Source: Panacagrimonas sp052387335 (GTDB lineage: Bacteria; Pseudomonadota; Gammaproteobacteria; Nevskiales; Nevskiaceae). From it: 54,568 nucleotides of DNA. Below, in pieces: positions 1-8,292 of the stretch. The notes under the pieces were generated by a model. That model ran no database searches, had not been told where the DNA came from, and worked only from the letters and a program-made list of their open reading frames with translations. Within the stretch, counting starts at the first letter, position 1; the number at the start of each line of letters is the position of its first letter. A program made the translations under genes and the position numbers. The stretch is from contig JBQTJH010000125.1 of assembly GCA_052387335.1 (NCBI GenBank), forward strand, positions 1 to 54,568, given 5' to 3'.

Positions 1-39
1 CTGGAGCCGCCGCAGCGCCCATTGCCAACCGTCCGGCAT
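1..39 (-). other. Possible 5' end of a gene leaving the left edge
   Basis: Read on the minus strand, an ATG at 39 opens 13 codons (MPDGWQWALRRLQ) that stay open to the window edge. The Trp/Arg-rich start resembles the first residues of some DUF2254 membrane proteins, but 13 residues cannot establish a family. There is no clear ribosome binding site, and a second ATG at 50 in another frame is also open. This may be a divergent neighbour of the lipoprotein gene at 140. Confidence 0.15.
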
Positions 40-139
40 GGGCAGTGCATGGACAGGCGTGGATAATGGGCAGAGTCGCCCGCCGGCGGCTTCGAGGCGT
101 CCATACTTGTGCTGTCGTTGACTGGAATCCTGCAAGCCC

Positions 140-682
140 ATGCGAAGCTTTTTACTCCTCATCGCCAGCTTCACTCTGACCGCGCTGGCCGGCTGCGCCA
201 TGCCGACCTGGCTGCGACTGCCCAGCCTGCCCGGCGACGGCGGTGGTTCACTGTTCGGTTCCGGCGAGGTCGTGCAGGTCACCGAGGCGGTACGCAACGA
301 GATCTGCAACACCCCCGGCGGTGAGTCGGAGGTGCATCTGCTGCCCAATCTTGCCGCCCTGCAAAGCTGGGGCGCCAGCCGCAACATCGTGCTGCCGTCC
401 ATCAGCGGCAAGGCCTTGCCCGATACGGCGTACGTGGTCGTGGAGTACGGCCAGCGACCGAACAGTGGATATGGCTTGGCGGTGAGTCGGCGCGCCAGCT
501 TGGACGACGGCGTGCTGTTGCTCAGCGCTACGTTCTTCGAGCCGCAGCAGGGACGCTGGGCCGGCGCCGAGCCCAGCAGCCCATGCGTGGCGGTGAGCCT
601 GCCGGCGCTGGAGTACCGCAGCGCGCAGGTCCGTGATCAGAGCGGCAAGCTGCGCACCAGTAGCGAGGCCGGAGCACCCTAA
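140..682 (+). CDS. PrcB-like lipoprotein
   Basis: This 180-residue protein starts with a lipoprotein signal peptide: MRSFLL, a hydrophobic stretch, then the lipobox LAGC with Cys19 as the likely lipidated residue. The C-terminal half, from about residue 95, has the PrcB C-terminal domain pattern: NSGYGLAVSR, a turn, LLLSATFFEP, then CVAVSLPALEY and a final strand ending near DQSGKL. PrcB-type domains were first noted in a treponemal protease complex and recur in small envelope lipoproteins of unknown role. I infer an envelope-anchored, non-enzymatic protein. The ATG at 140 is chosen because it gives the intact signal peptide; the alternative frames here are shadows. Confidence 0.75.
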   Translation: MRSFLLLIASFTLTALAGCAMPTWLRLPSLPGDGGGSLFGSGEVVQVTEAVRNEICNTPGGESEVHLLPNLAALQSWGASRNIVLPSISGKALPDTAYVVVEYGQRPNSGYGLAVSRRASLDDGVLLLSATFFEPQQGRWAGAEPSSPCVAVSLPALEYRSAQVRDQSGKLRTSSEAGAP

Positions 683-789
683 CGTTTCAGGTTTTTTGCG
701 ATCGTGTTCGCGGTCGCCCCATCATTCCATCAAGGCCTGCCTCGACGCAGGCGCCGGTGTCGCCAGGCGATACCCCAGGGAGAGTACAC

Positions 790-1740
790 ATGCTGCATTG
801 GCTTCCCGGTCCGGTTCAGGGCCTGATCATGGGTCTGTTACTGGCCGTCAACACGCTGTTCTGGGCCTCGCAGCTCTACCTGGTGGTGCTGTTCAAGCTG
901 ATCACGCCGCACCGCGGCGCGCGCGACCTGCTGTCGCGCCTGGCCTCGAAACTTGCGCAGAACTGGGCCAGCACCAATTCGCTGTTCTCCAACCTGTGCC
1001 AGCGCATCGAGTGGGACCTGCGTATCAGTGTGGACCTAGACCCCAAGGGCCAGTATCTGGTCTGCGCCAATCATCAGACCTGGAACGACATCTTCGTGCT
1101 CATGCGCGCCTTTGGTCGTCGCGCGCCGTTCTTCAAGTTCTTTCTCAAGCAGCAGCTGATCTGGGTGCCGGTGCTGGGGCTGGCGTGGTGGGGTCTGGAC
1201 TACCCGTTCATGAAGCGCAGCACGCCCGAGGACATCAAGAAGAATCCGGCGCTCAAGGGCAAGGATATGCAGACCACGCGCAAGGCCTGCGAGAAATTCC
1301 GCAACCAGCCAGTGATGATCCTGAATTTTCTGGAAGGCACGCGCTTCACCAAGGCCAAGCAGGCCACGCAGAAGGCGCCCTACATTCATCTGCTGCGCCC
1401 CAAGGCCGGCGGCTTCGCCTTCGCCATGGAAGCCATGGGCGACAAGTTGCACGCCTTGATCGACGTCACCATCGCCTATCCCGACGGCGCGATGGGCTTC
1501 TGGGATTTTCTGTGTGGACGCATGCATCGCGTGATCGTCGATATCCGCCCGCTGGAGCTACCCGAGGGCATGAAGGAAATTCTGATCCGCGGCAACTACG
1601 AGGACGACCGCGTGTTCCGCAAGCAATTCCAGTTCTGGATCGGCGAGCTGTGGCGCAACAAGGACGCGCGCATCGCCGAGATGCTGGGCCTGCCGGCGCC
1701 GGTGTACGCCAATCATCGGGCGGTGGTGGACGCGCCTTAG
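790..1740 (+). CDS. YihG-like 1-acyl-glycerol-phosphate acyltransferase
   Basis: A 316-residue membrane acyltransferase that probably acylates lysophosphatidic acid or a related lysophospholipid at the inner membrane. A hydrophobic N-terminus (GLIMGLLLAVNTLFW) precedes the HX4D catalytic motif in CANHQTWND and the acyl-acceptor motif EGTRFT. The spacing and the long C-terminal part are as in YihG/PlsC proteins. The ATG at 790 is preferred over the GTG at 757 because GGGAGAG (778-784) lies just before it, and the upstream in-frame residues are unlike the family. The gene stands alone between the lipoprotein and the convergent acpH gene. The family assignment is firm; the exact substrate is not. 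Confidence 0.85.
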   Translation: MLHWLPGPVQGLIMGLLLAVNTLFWASQLYLVVLFKLITPHRGARDLLSRLASKLAQNWASTNSLFSNLCQRIEWDLRISVDLDPKGQYLVCANHQTWNDIFVLMRAFGRRAPFFKFFLKQQLIWVPVLGLAWWGLDYPFMKRSTPEDIKKNPALKGKDMQTTRKACEKFRNQPVMILNFLEGTRFTKAKQATQKAPYIHLLRPKAGGFAFAMEAMGDKLHALIDVTIAYPDGAMGFWDFLCGRMHRVIVDIRPLELPEGMKEILIRGNYEDDRVFRKQFQFWIGELWRNKDARIAEMLGLPAPVYANHRAVVDAP

Positions 1741-1803
1741 GAATTCGCGACCTGTAGCGACTTCGGGTTCGCCGCACACAGGCGGCGAGTCCGTCTGCGA
1801 GCG

Positions 1804-2400
1804 CTACTGAGACGTTTGACGCATCGCGCGCAACAAGTCATCGAGCAGCACCGCAAGCGTCGGCTGCAAGGCCTGCGCGGAGTCGCTCCATGAACGGCCG
1901 GCATCGATCAGGCCCTGCGGATCACGCAGACGCGTCGAGGTGCGGCGCAGTGCGCGTTCGAGGCCCTCGTCGGTGCCGTAGCTGCGCAGCAATTCAGTAA
2001 ATCCACCGGCGGTCGGACGCCAGCCACCGCCGCGTTCAAACCAGTCTCCGGCATCGGCCAGGGCCAGACCGCAGCGCTGCGTAAAGGTATCCAGCGGCTC
2101 GGCATGAAACTGTGGCCACAGACGGGCCAGCGCATGATCGGCGGCCAGGTCCAGCACGATCCCGGCGTAGCGGCGTTCACCGGGGGCAAACCCTTCGCGC
2201 AGCTGTCGCATCAGCGGATGCCGGTCGGTCGCGGCGTCCACACGCCGATGCAGGCGGATACCGAGCGCGATGTCCTGCGGATACGCCGACAGGTCTGCGC
2301 CGCGCACCACATCGCCGAGCACACTACCGGCGAGCGAAGTATCGGTCTGATCGGCGAGCCAGAGATGGGCGAGGAAGTTCACGCGCGCAGTGTGGCGCAC
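1804..2400 (-). CDS. acpH: ACP phosphodiesterase (AcpH family)
   Basis: A protein of 192-198 residues matching acyl-carrier-protein phosphodiesterase, which removes 4'-phosphopantetheine from holo-ACP to give apo-ACP. The family signature is near the N-terminus: NFLAHLWLAD, then GSVLGDVVRG, then LGIRLHRRVDAATDRHP, with conserved His and Asp residues of an HD-like metal site. Both possible starts are GTG, at 2400 and at 2382. The second would give VNFLAHLW, closest to the usual family N-terminus; neither has a strong ribosome binding site. The gene follows the DUF4442 gene by only 7 bases, so the two are probably co-transcribed. Confidence 0.8.
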   Translation of the reverse strand: MRHTARVNFLAHLWLADQTDTSLAGSVLGDVVRGADLSAYPQDIALGIRLHRRVDAATDRHPLMRQLREGFAPGERRYAGIVLDLAADHALARLWPQFHAEPLDTFTQRCGLALADAGDWFERGGGWRPTAGGFTELLRSYGTDEGLERALRRTSTRLRDPQGLIDAGRSWSDSAQALQPTLAVLLDDLLRAMRQTSQ

Positions 2401-2406
2401 CGTCGC

Positions 2407-2877
2407 CTATTTTTTTGCACTGATCCACATGGTGATGATGGCGCGGAACACCGTCTGCTGATCGCGATCAAGCACATTCACCGTCACCGGCCAGTCGAAT
2501 ACCTCATCGCCGAACGCGGGTAGCGGTGCGTCGCAGATGCCGCGCAGATCGCTGCCGGCTTTTCGGAGGTATTCCACCGTCATGCCCTTGGGAATCCAGC
2601 GGTGCGTGGCCGGCACACTGACCTCGGTCATCAGGCCGCCGGCAAATTCGGCCAGATTGCACATGGCGATGGCGTGCACGGTGCCCAGGTGATTGGTCAC
2701 GCTCCAGCGCTTCTTCAGCGCGGCCTCGGCATAACCGGGGCGCAGTTCCAACATCTGCGGCGAGATGCTGCGGAAGTAGGGCGCGCGCGAAGCCACCAGC
2801 TTCGACCAGGCCGACTTGCCCATCGGCAGCTTCGACACGCGGTTCCAACTGTTCAGCGCCAGATTCGAGTTTCCCAT
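2407..2877 (-). CDS. DUF4442 hotdog-fold thioesterase-like protein
   Basis: This 156-residue protein matches the DUF4442 family, which has the hotdog fold of small acyl-CoA thioesterases. Supporting segments are RSISPQMLELRPGYAE, the helix-start pattern HLGTVHAIAMCNLAEFAGG (the hotdog helix, with His in the usual active-site position) and the following strand around MTVEYLRKAGSDLRG. The ATG at 2877 has GGAGCAGG a few bases upstream, which supports this start. It is the first gene of a short unit with acpH. Together with the acyltransferase at 790 it suggests lipid or acyl-group housekeeping here, but no substrate can be named. Confidence 0.75.
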   Translation of the reverse strand: MGNSNLALNSWNRVSKLPMGKSAWSKLVASRAPYFRSISPQMLELRPGYAEAALKKRWSVTNHLGTVHAIAMCNLAEFAGGLMTEVSVPATHRWIPKGMTVEYLRKAGSDLRGICDAPLPAFGDEVFDWPVTVNVLDRDQQTVFRAIITMWISAKK

Positions 2878-2939
2878 CAGCCTGCTCCGGTCCTAATGCA
2901 AGGACGCTAGCACCGAGGACGACACTGCGCCTTGACGTT

Positions 2940-4160
2940 TCAGGCGCGGTCGCGCGTCCACACGGCTGCAAGACGCGCCGGGCCACGGCCGCGATCAATG
3001 GCCAGGATCAGTGCCACGCAGCCCAGACCTGAAAGCACGAACGCGCTGGCAAAAGTGAAGGCATAGCCAAGCTGATCGCCGAGCACGCCGGCGAACATGC
3101 CGGCCAAGCCGGTGCCCAGCACCACGGCGCAGGCCAGCAGGGTGTAGTCGGTGCCAGCGTGATCCGGGTCGGAGGCGTCCATCATCAGGGTGAACAGCGC
3201 CACGGTGGCCATGCCGCCAAGCAGATGCTCGGCCGTGCTCGCCACATACAGCAGGGTTTTGGAACCGGGCTCGAAGCTGCAGGCCAGATACAGCAGCAGG
3301 CTCAGCGTCTGCAGCAGGCCGCAGATGATCAGCGCGGGCCGGCGCCCGAAGTACCAGGCCATCCAGCCGCCGAGTGCCGCACCGGCCAGGCCCATGCTGG
3401 AACCGATGGTGCCCTTGACCACGGCGATCTCGGTCTTGCTCAGCCCAACATCGTGCATGTACGGCCCGACCAGGCTCGAGGCCATGCTGTCGCCGAGCTT
3501 GTAGCCGACGATCAGCAGCATGAATCCGAGAAAGCCCGGCGTGCGCAGGCGCTGCGCCCAGGCTAGCACCAGCTGTCGCGTCGATAGGCTGGGCGAGTGC
3601 ATCGGCGCCGGCTCGCGCAGGAACAGCACCGGCAGACAGGTCAGCGCCAGCAACGTCGCCATGCCCAGAAACATCACCGACCAACCGGAAACCGAGAACA
3701 GCCACAGCAGGAAGCCCCCGCCCAGAATCATGCCGATGCGATACGCCCCGACTTGCACACCATTGCCCAGGCCGCGTTCAGCGGGCGACAGCAGGCGCAC
3801 GGCCAGGCCGTCGGTGGCAATGTCCTGGGTCGCGGCCAGGACGTTGAACAGCAACAGCGCCGCGAAGATCGGCAGCAGGCTCGAGTCCAGATCCAGGAAG
3901 GTCAGCGCGATGGCGCCGGCGATCGTCAGGGTCTGCATGCCCAGAATCCAGCTGCGACGCGAGCCGCGATGATCCACCAGCGGCGCCCACAGAAACTTCA
4001 AACCCCAGGGCAGGAACAGCAGGCTGACCGCGCCGATGGCGGCGAGCGACAACCCACGCTCGCGCAGCAATACCGGCAGCGCCTGGGTAAAGAATCCGAA
4101 CGGCAGGCCCTGCGCCAGATACAGGCTGGCCAGCAAGCCCAGCTTGGTGCCCTGCCTCAT
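2940..4160 (-). CDS. AmpG-like major facilitator transporter
   Basis: A 406-residue inner-membrane transporter of the major facilitator superfamily, about 12 membrane helices. The segments LYLAQGLPFGFFTQALPVLL near the N-terminus and ATQDIATDGLAVRLL at the end of the first half are typical of the AmpG/PAT branch, whose characterised members carry muropeptides or acetyl-CoA. The start is the ATG at 4160, which overlaps the stop of the DUF502 gene as ATGA; the longer reading frame upstream is only the shadow of that gene. The tight overlap suggests translational coupling. The substrate is unknown; muropeptide uptake is one possibility, not a demonstrated role. Confidence 0.8.
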   Translation of the reverse strand: MRQGTKLGLLASLYLAQGLPFGFFTQALPVLLRERGLSLAAIGAVSLLFLPWGLKFLWAPLVDHRGSRRSWILGMQTLTIAGAIALTFLDLDSSLLPIFAALLLFNVLAATQDIATDGLAVRLLSPAERGLGNGVQVGAYRIGMILGGGFLLWLFSVSGWSVMFLGMATLLALTCLPVLFLREPAPMHSPSLSTRQLVLAWAQRLRTPGFLGFMLLIVGYKLGDSMASSLVGPYMHDVGLSKTEIAVVKGTIGSSMGLAGAALGGWMAWYFGRRPALIICGLLQTLSLLLYLACSFEPGSKTLLYVASTAEHLLGGMATVALFTLMMDASDPDHAGTDYTLLACAVVLGTGLAGMFAGVLGDQLGYAFTFASAFVLSGLGCVALILAIDRGRGPARLAAVWTRDRA

Positions 4161-4843
4161 TCGGCGTCGGGCTTGTGGTCCGGCGAGCGGGACAGGCCTG
4201 CGGTGATCAGGAAGCGCATGGCCTCTTCCATGCCCATGTCCAGCGGTGTCAGGTACGTGCGCGGTAGCAGCGCGGTGTAGCCGCCGATCTGGTAACTCAT
4301 CGGCATGTAGACCGCGACGCACTCATCGCCAGAATCCGGACCCAGTCCCAGCACATCCAGGTCTTCGAGCGTGACGAAGCCAAGCATGCGAATCGGTACA
4401 TTCGGAATCTGCACCAGCACCACCTGACCAAAGCGCCTGGCACCACTACCGGCACGCGAGAAAAATCCGGTCAGATCCTTGACCGCGCTGTACACGGTCT
4501 TGATCAGCGGGATGCGTTCCAGCTGGTCTTCCACCCACTTGATCACTTCCCGAAAGAAAATCGCCTGCATCAGCAGGCCGACGATGAAAATCAGCACCAG
4601 CGATACCACCAGGCCCATCCCCGGGAGATAGGCATCGCCCGGCAGCAGCACCTTAATGAAGGCGCCGAGCACCGTCTCGGCAATGCCGATCAGCCACATC
4701 ACGATGGCCAGGGTCACCATGATCGGCAGCAGCACGAACAGACCGGTCAGAAACGTGCGCGTCAACCGACGCCAGTCCAGGAAATGAGTGAGCGGTGGGA
4801 ACTTGGCTTTCATCGTCTGTGGTTTATCGAAGTTCTGATGCAT
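4157..4843 (-). CDS. DUF502 membrane protein
   Basis: A 228-residue protein of the DUF502 family, which is widespread in proteobacteria and has no settled function. Two membrane segments are visible (RTFLTGLFVLLPIMVTLAIV and LVVSLVLIFIVGLLMQAIFF). They are followed by the family's conserved region: WVEDQLERIPLIKTVYSAVKD, then PIRMLGFVT and AVYMPMSYQIGGYTALLPR. A second in-frame ATG at 4813 (MKAKFPPLTHFL) would begin after the stop of the carotenoid oxygenase gene, whereas the ATG at 4843 overlaps it by 20 bases; no ribosome binding site decides. Its 3' end overlaps the transporter gene by four bases. Confidence 0.8.
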   Translation of the reverse strand: MHQNFDKPQTMKAKFPPLTHFLDWRRLTRTFLTGLFVLLPIMVTLAIVMWLIGIAETVLGAFIKVLLPGDAYLPGMGLVVSLVLIFIVGLLMQAIFFREVIKWVEDQLERIPLIKTVYSAVKDLTGFFSRAGSGARRFGQVVLVQIPNVPIRMLGFVTLEDLDVLGLGPDSGDECVAVYMPMSYQIGGYTALLPRTYLTPLDMGMEEAMRFLITAGLSRSPDHKPDAE

Positions 4844-6287
4844 CGGCCCAGCAGGCGTGCGTGCCGCTGGGTATGCGTAGCGGCAGCCGTACCCGCGCGA
4901 TCGGCCCGACGCGCAGATTCTGCGCGGCGTAGATGCGGCACTCGGAGCGCGCGTGATTCATGTCGGTGACAAAGCTGAGCAGCCAACCGTCATCTTCGGA
5001 CCGCGCAGCCTCACGCGGGATGAACGGGGTTTCGCTGCCGAACACGCCGGGCTCGAATTCAACGAACTCGCGCGTTCCAGTGTCCAGATCATGCTTGATC
5101 AGGCCATTGAACAGGAACCAGCCAGGTTCGCCGCGCATGCTGTAGACGTAGCGTTGCCGCTGGTTGTGCAGACGCGGATTGATACTGCCGAACTCGCAGA
5201 TGGTCGGGTCCAGCGCTTCTTCTTGGGTGGCGCCGGTATCCAGATTGAAACGCCAGCGCCAGAGTTGCGGGCGCATCGAGTCCAGATCCAGGTAGGCCAT
5301 CATCTGCGCATAAGGACGCGGCGCATCGCGCAGCGGCGCCGGCATCGGACAGCCCTGTCGATAGCCTTCCAGAATCACCTCGTGTCCCGCCTCATAGGCG
5401 TTGACGAAGTGCAGCACGTAGGTGGGCGCGGCTTCGAACCAGCGGATCTCGCCGGGCTGACCGAGCCGCGGCACCAGCGCGAAGCGCGAGGGCAGATCGT
5501 GCATGCGCGCGGCGAAGATATTGCGCTCCAGCAGGGATGCATCCCAGAACAGCGGGAAGTCATTGAGGATGTAGAAGCGCGGTGTGAACTGCATGGCATG
5601 CGGCAGGCGCGGACCCGGCAAGGGCACCTCGCGCTCGTGGCGGATCTCGCCGGCAGCAGAGGTCGCACCGCAGCGCAGGTAGGGCGCAGTGCGTGAATAA
5701 CTGAACCACAGCAGGTCGCCGCTGACCGCATCGGGCAGGGCATGGGCCGAAACGCCCGCGTGCGGGAACTGTCCGCCCCAGCCGACGACACCGTGTTGTT
5801 CCAGACTCACCGGGTCAGAGGCGTACAGCTCGCCGCACTGGTAGAAGCTGGTCAGCGCGCGGCCGCCGTGTACGCAGACATCAGTGCTGGACGAATCCTT
5901 CAGCGAGCCCTGCGCGCCCCAACCGGGGCGCTCGGATTTCGGCGGCACTTCGGCAATGCCCGACCACAGCGAGCGACCCACATCCTGCTCGGTGACAAAA
6001 CCACGCGTGCGGATGAAGCGATTGCGGAACGCGGCGCGGCCGTTGTGAAAGCGCATAGCGCACAACATTCCGTCGCCATCGAACGGGTGGTACTTGCCCA
6101 GCGCCTGATGCACCGGGTTCTCGGTATTGCGCAGATACACGCCGTCCAGATCGCGCGGAATTTCGCCGATCACCGCGCAGTCGTCGTCTTCCCATTCCTC
6201 GAACACCGGCGCCCAGGCGCCGTTGAGGTAGGGATGGTCGCTGGGTTGTAGCGTGGAACGGACGCGGTTGAGCAGGCGGGTGCTCAC
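4824..6287 (-). CDS. Carotenoid cleavage oxygenase family protein
   Basis: A 487-residue iron-dependent oxygenase of the RPE65/lignostilbene dioxygenase/carotenoid oxygenase superfamily. The protein is a seven-bladed propeller holding Fe(II) by four histidines. Candidates in the expected order are H182 (VSAHALPD), H230 (LPHAMQF), H293 (LHFVNAYE) and H477 near the C-terminus (GTHACW, where GFHGTW is usual). PRDLDGVYLRNTENPVH and FDGDGMLCAMRF are also family hallmarks. Such enzymes split double bonds of carotenoids or stilbenes such as lignostilbene; the substrate here cannot be read. It is the first gene of a minus-strand run with the DUF502 and transporter genes. No phytoene or carotenoid synthesis gene is in the window apart from the PYROXD2-like oxidoreductase at the right edge. 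Confidence 0.85.
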   Translation of the reverse strand: MSTRLLNRVRSTLQPSDHPYLNGAWAPVFEEWEDDDCAVIGEIPRDLDGVYLRNTENPVHQALGKYHPFDGDGMLCAMRFHNGRAAFRNRFIRTRGFVTEQDVGRSLWSGIAEVPPKSERPGWGAQGSLKDSSSTDVCVHGGRALTSFYQCGELYASDPVSLEQHGVVGWGGQFPHAGVSAHALPDAVSGDLLWFSYSRTAPYLRCGATSAAGEIRHEREVPLPGPRLPHAMQFTPRFYILNDFPLFWDASLLERNIFAARMHDLPSRFALVPRLGQPGEIRWFEAAPTYVLHFVNAYEAGHEVILEGYRQGCPMPAPLRDAPRPYAQMMAYLDLDSMRPQLWRWRFNLDTGATQEEALDPTICEFGSINPRLHNQRQRYVYSMRGEPGWFLFNGLIKHDLDTGTREFVEFEPGVFGSETPFIPREAARSEDDGWLLSFVTDMNHARSECRIYAAQNLRVGPIARVRLPLRIPSGTHACWADASELR

Positions 6288-6403
6288 GGATGCGCTCCGC
6301 GTCGCTGCGATCGAATCGGGCTCGGCTGTTGCATGGGCAGACTCCGCGCGTGATGCGCAGATTCTACGCTGCCGTTATGACACGCCCGCGGGATCGCATA
6401 TAG

Positions 6404-6420
6404 GGCGGGCCGTGCCCGCC
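6404..6420. repeat. REP-like palindrome, copy A
   Basis: A 7-bp perfect stem, GGCGGGC (6404-6410) and GCCCGCC (6414-6420), with a 3-nt loop. It lies in the 205-bp gap between pckA and the carotenoid oxygenase gene, which otherwise shows nothing recognisable. Copies with the same stem occur at 13198 and 34319; this one is in the opposite orientation. Confidence 0.55.
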
Positions 6421-6492
6421 GTGAGGCCTCGTTTCATTTCCCGCTACGGCAGCCACAGGCCGCCAGCGAGATTTTCGACCGCGATGGCGATT

Positions 6493-8148
6493 TCAGATGC
6501 GTTCTTCGATACCGAAGCTGGCGAAATTCTTCTTCTTGAAATTGTCGCGGAACATGTCGCGCAGCTGGGTGGCGGTGGCGTCGTAGGCGGTCTTGTCTTC
6601 CCAGGTCTCGCGCGGGTTGAGCACCTTGGTGTCTTCAAGGCCGGGGCAGGACTTGGGAATGGTGAGATTCAGAATCGGCAGCTTCTCGGTTTCGACGTTA
6701 TCCAGCTTGCCGTCGAGCGCGGCGTTGAGCAGGGCACGCGTCACCTTGATGCTCATGCGCTTGCCGGTGCCGTAGGGACCGCCGCTCCAGCCGGTGTTGA
6801 GCAGAATGCAGCGCGCCTGATGCTTCTGCATTTTCTCGCCTAGCAGCTTGGCGTAGACATTGGGCTTCTGCGCCATGAACGGGCCGCCGAAGCAGGCGCT
6901 GAACGTGGGTTGCGGTTCGGTCACACCGACTTCCGTGCCGGCAACACGCGCGGTGAAGCCGGAGACGAAGTGATACATCACGTCCTTGGCGTCGAGGATC
7001 GACACCGGCGGCAGCACGCCGAAGGCATCGGCGGTGAGCAGGACGATGGTCTGCGGATGCGGGCCCTGGGCGTCGGGCATGACATTGGGCACCACCTCCA
7101 GCGGATAGCTGAAGCGCGTGTTCTCGGCGATGGAGCCGTCGTTCAGATCGAGTTCGTCCGGATGGCATTCCTCCATCCTCATTCCCGGCAGCGGTGGCAC
7201 GTTCTCGATGATGGTGCCGGGCTTGCTCAGCGCCGCGGCGATGACGGGCTCGGCTTCCTTGTCCAGGTTGATCAGCTTGGCGTAGCAACCGTCTTCGAGA
7301 TTGCACAGGCCGTTGTCCGACCAGATGGTCTCGTCGTCGCCGATCAGGCGGCGCGAGGCGTCGGCCGACAGCGTGGTCTTGCCGGTACCGGACAGGCCGA
7401 ACAGGATGGCGGCATCGTTGCTTATGCCGACATTGGCCGAGCAGTGCATGGACAGACGGCCCTGCTTGGGCAGCAGGTAGTTGCCGACGGTGAAGATGGT
7501 CTTCTTGTTGACGCCACAGTAGTCGGCGCGGCCGGCCACCAGACAGATCTGGTTCTTGGCGTCGATGATCACTGCGGCTTCGGCGCGGGTGCCGTCACGC
7601 TCGGGCACGCAGACGAAGCTGGGCACATTGAGCATGGTCCAGCGGCGCGCGTCCACATCTTTCACGCCGGGCAGGTTCTTCGGAAACATGTTGTCGCAGA
7701 AGAAGGCGTGCGTGGCGTATTCGCCAACGAAGCGGTAGGGCACGGCGAACGCAGGATCAGAACCCATGAACAGGTCCTTGACGTACAAGCTGCCCTTCTT
7801 GGCGTTGAGGTGCTGGATCACCCGCTGCAGCAGGCCCTCGTATTGGTTCGGTTCCAGCGGTGACAGGTCGGCCTTGAACCAGATCTCGTCCGCCACCTGC
7901 GGCCATTTCACCGCGTAGGTGTCCTTGGTGCGGCGGCCGGTGCAGTCCGGATCGGTGTAATAGACCAGCGGACCCTTGACCCCGAGCTTGGTCGGAAACG
8001 CCTTCTGGGCGTCGGAGGGTCCATCACGACGGACCCGTCCGCGGTCGTTGGCGATGGCCTCGTGGAACAGCTCTTCCTTGCTCAGGTTGTACTTGTAACT
8101 AACGGTTTTGAGCCCGAAAAGCTGTTCGAGGTCGGCCGAGAAGGTCAT
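6493..8148 (-). CDS. pckA: Phosphoenolpyruvate carboxykinase (ATP)
   Basis: A 551-residue ATP-dependent PEP carboxykinase, which converts oxaloacetate and ATP to phosphoenolpyruvate, CO2 and ADP at the entry to gluconeogenesis. The kinase-1 P-loop GLSGTGKTT, the preceding SMHCSANVG segment, GDDETIWSDNG, and the late TGWSGGPYGTGKRM all match the ATP-type enzyme (usual length about 530-550). The ATG at 8148 is chosen over the upstream in-frame start at 8241. It has AGGA upstream and starts with MTFSADLEQLFGLK, close to family N-termini, whereas the extension is unlike the family. It follows pilJ on the same strand with a 144-bp gap and is probably transcribed on its own. Confidence 0.95.
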   Translation of the reverse strand: MTFSADLEQLFGLKTVSYKYNLSKEELFHEAIANDRGRVRRDGPSDAQKAFPTKLGVKGPLVYYTDPDCTGRRTKDTYAVKWPQVADEIWFKADLSPLEPNQYEGLLQRVIQHLNAKKGSLYVKDLFMGSDPAFAVPYRFVGEYATHAFFCDNMFPKNLPGVKDVDARRWTMLNVPSFVCVPERDGTRAEAAVIIDAKNQICLVAGRADYCGVNKKTIFTVGNYLLPKQGRLSMHCSANVGISNDAAILFGLSGTGKTTLSADASRRLIGDDETIWSDNGLCNLEDGCYAKLINLDKEAEPVIAAALSKPGTIIENVPPLPGMRMEECHPDELDLNDGSIAENTRFSYPLEVVPNVMPDAQGPHPQTIVLLTADAFGVLPPVSILDAKDVMYHFVSGFTARVAGTEVGVTEPQPTFSACFGGPFMAQKPNVYAKLLGEKMQKHQARCILLNTGWSGGPYGTGKRMSIKVTRALLNAALDGKLDNVETEKLPILNLTIPKSCPGLEDTKVLNPRETWEDKTAYDATATQLRDMFRDNFKKKNFASFGIEERI

Positions 8149-8292
8149 GTAGTGCGGTCCTATATGAAGGAAGGCAGGACGCCAGGGGGTCGCAAGGATA
8201 GTTGTCGGCCACTCCCCCGGGCAAGCCAAGCGCCGGTCCACAGCGCCGCCATACGACCGGATGCGCCGCCGCAGGGGCGGCAGCGCCGTATC

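Noticed and set aside
8265..8281. GCCGCC-GCAGG-GGCGGC hairpin between pilJ and pckA as a terminator
   Set aside because: The stem is only 6 bp, there is no T-run on either strand, and such pairs are expected by chance in this base composition.
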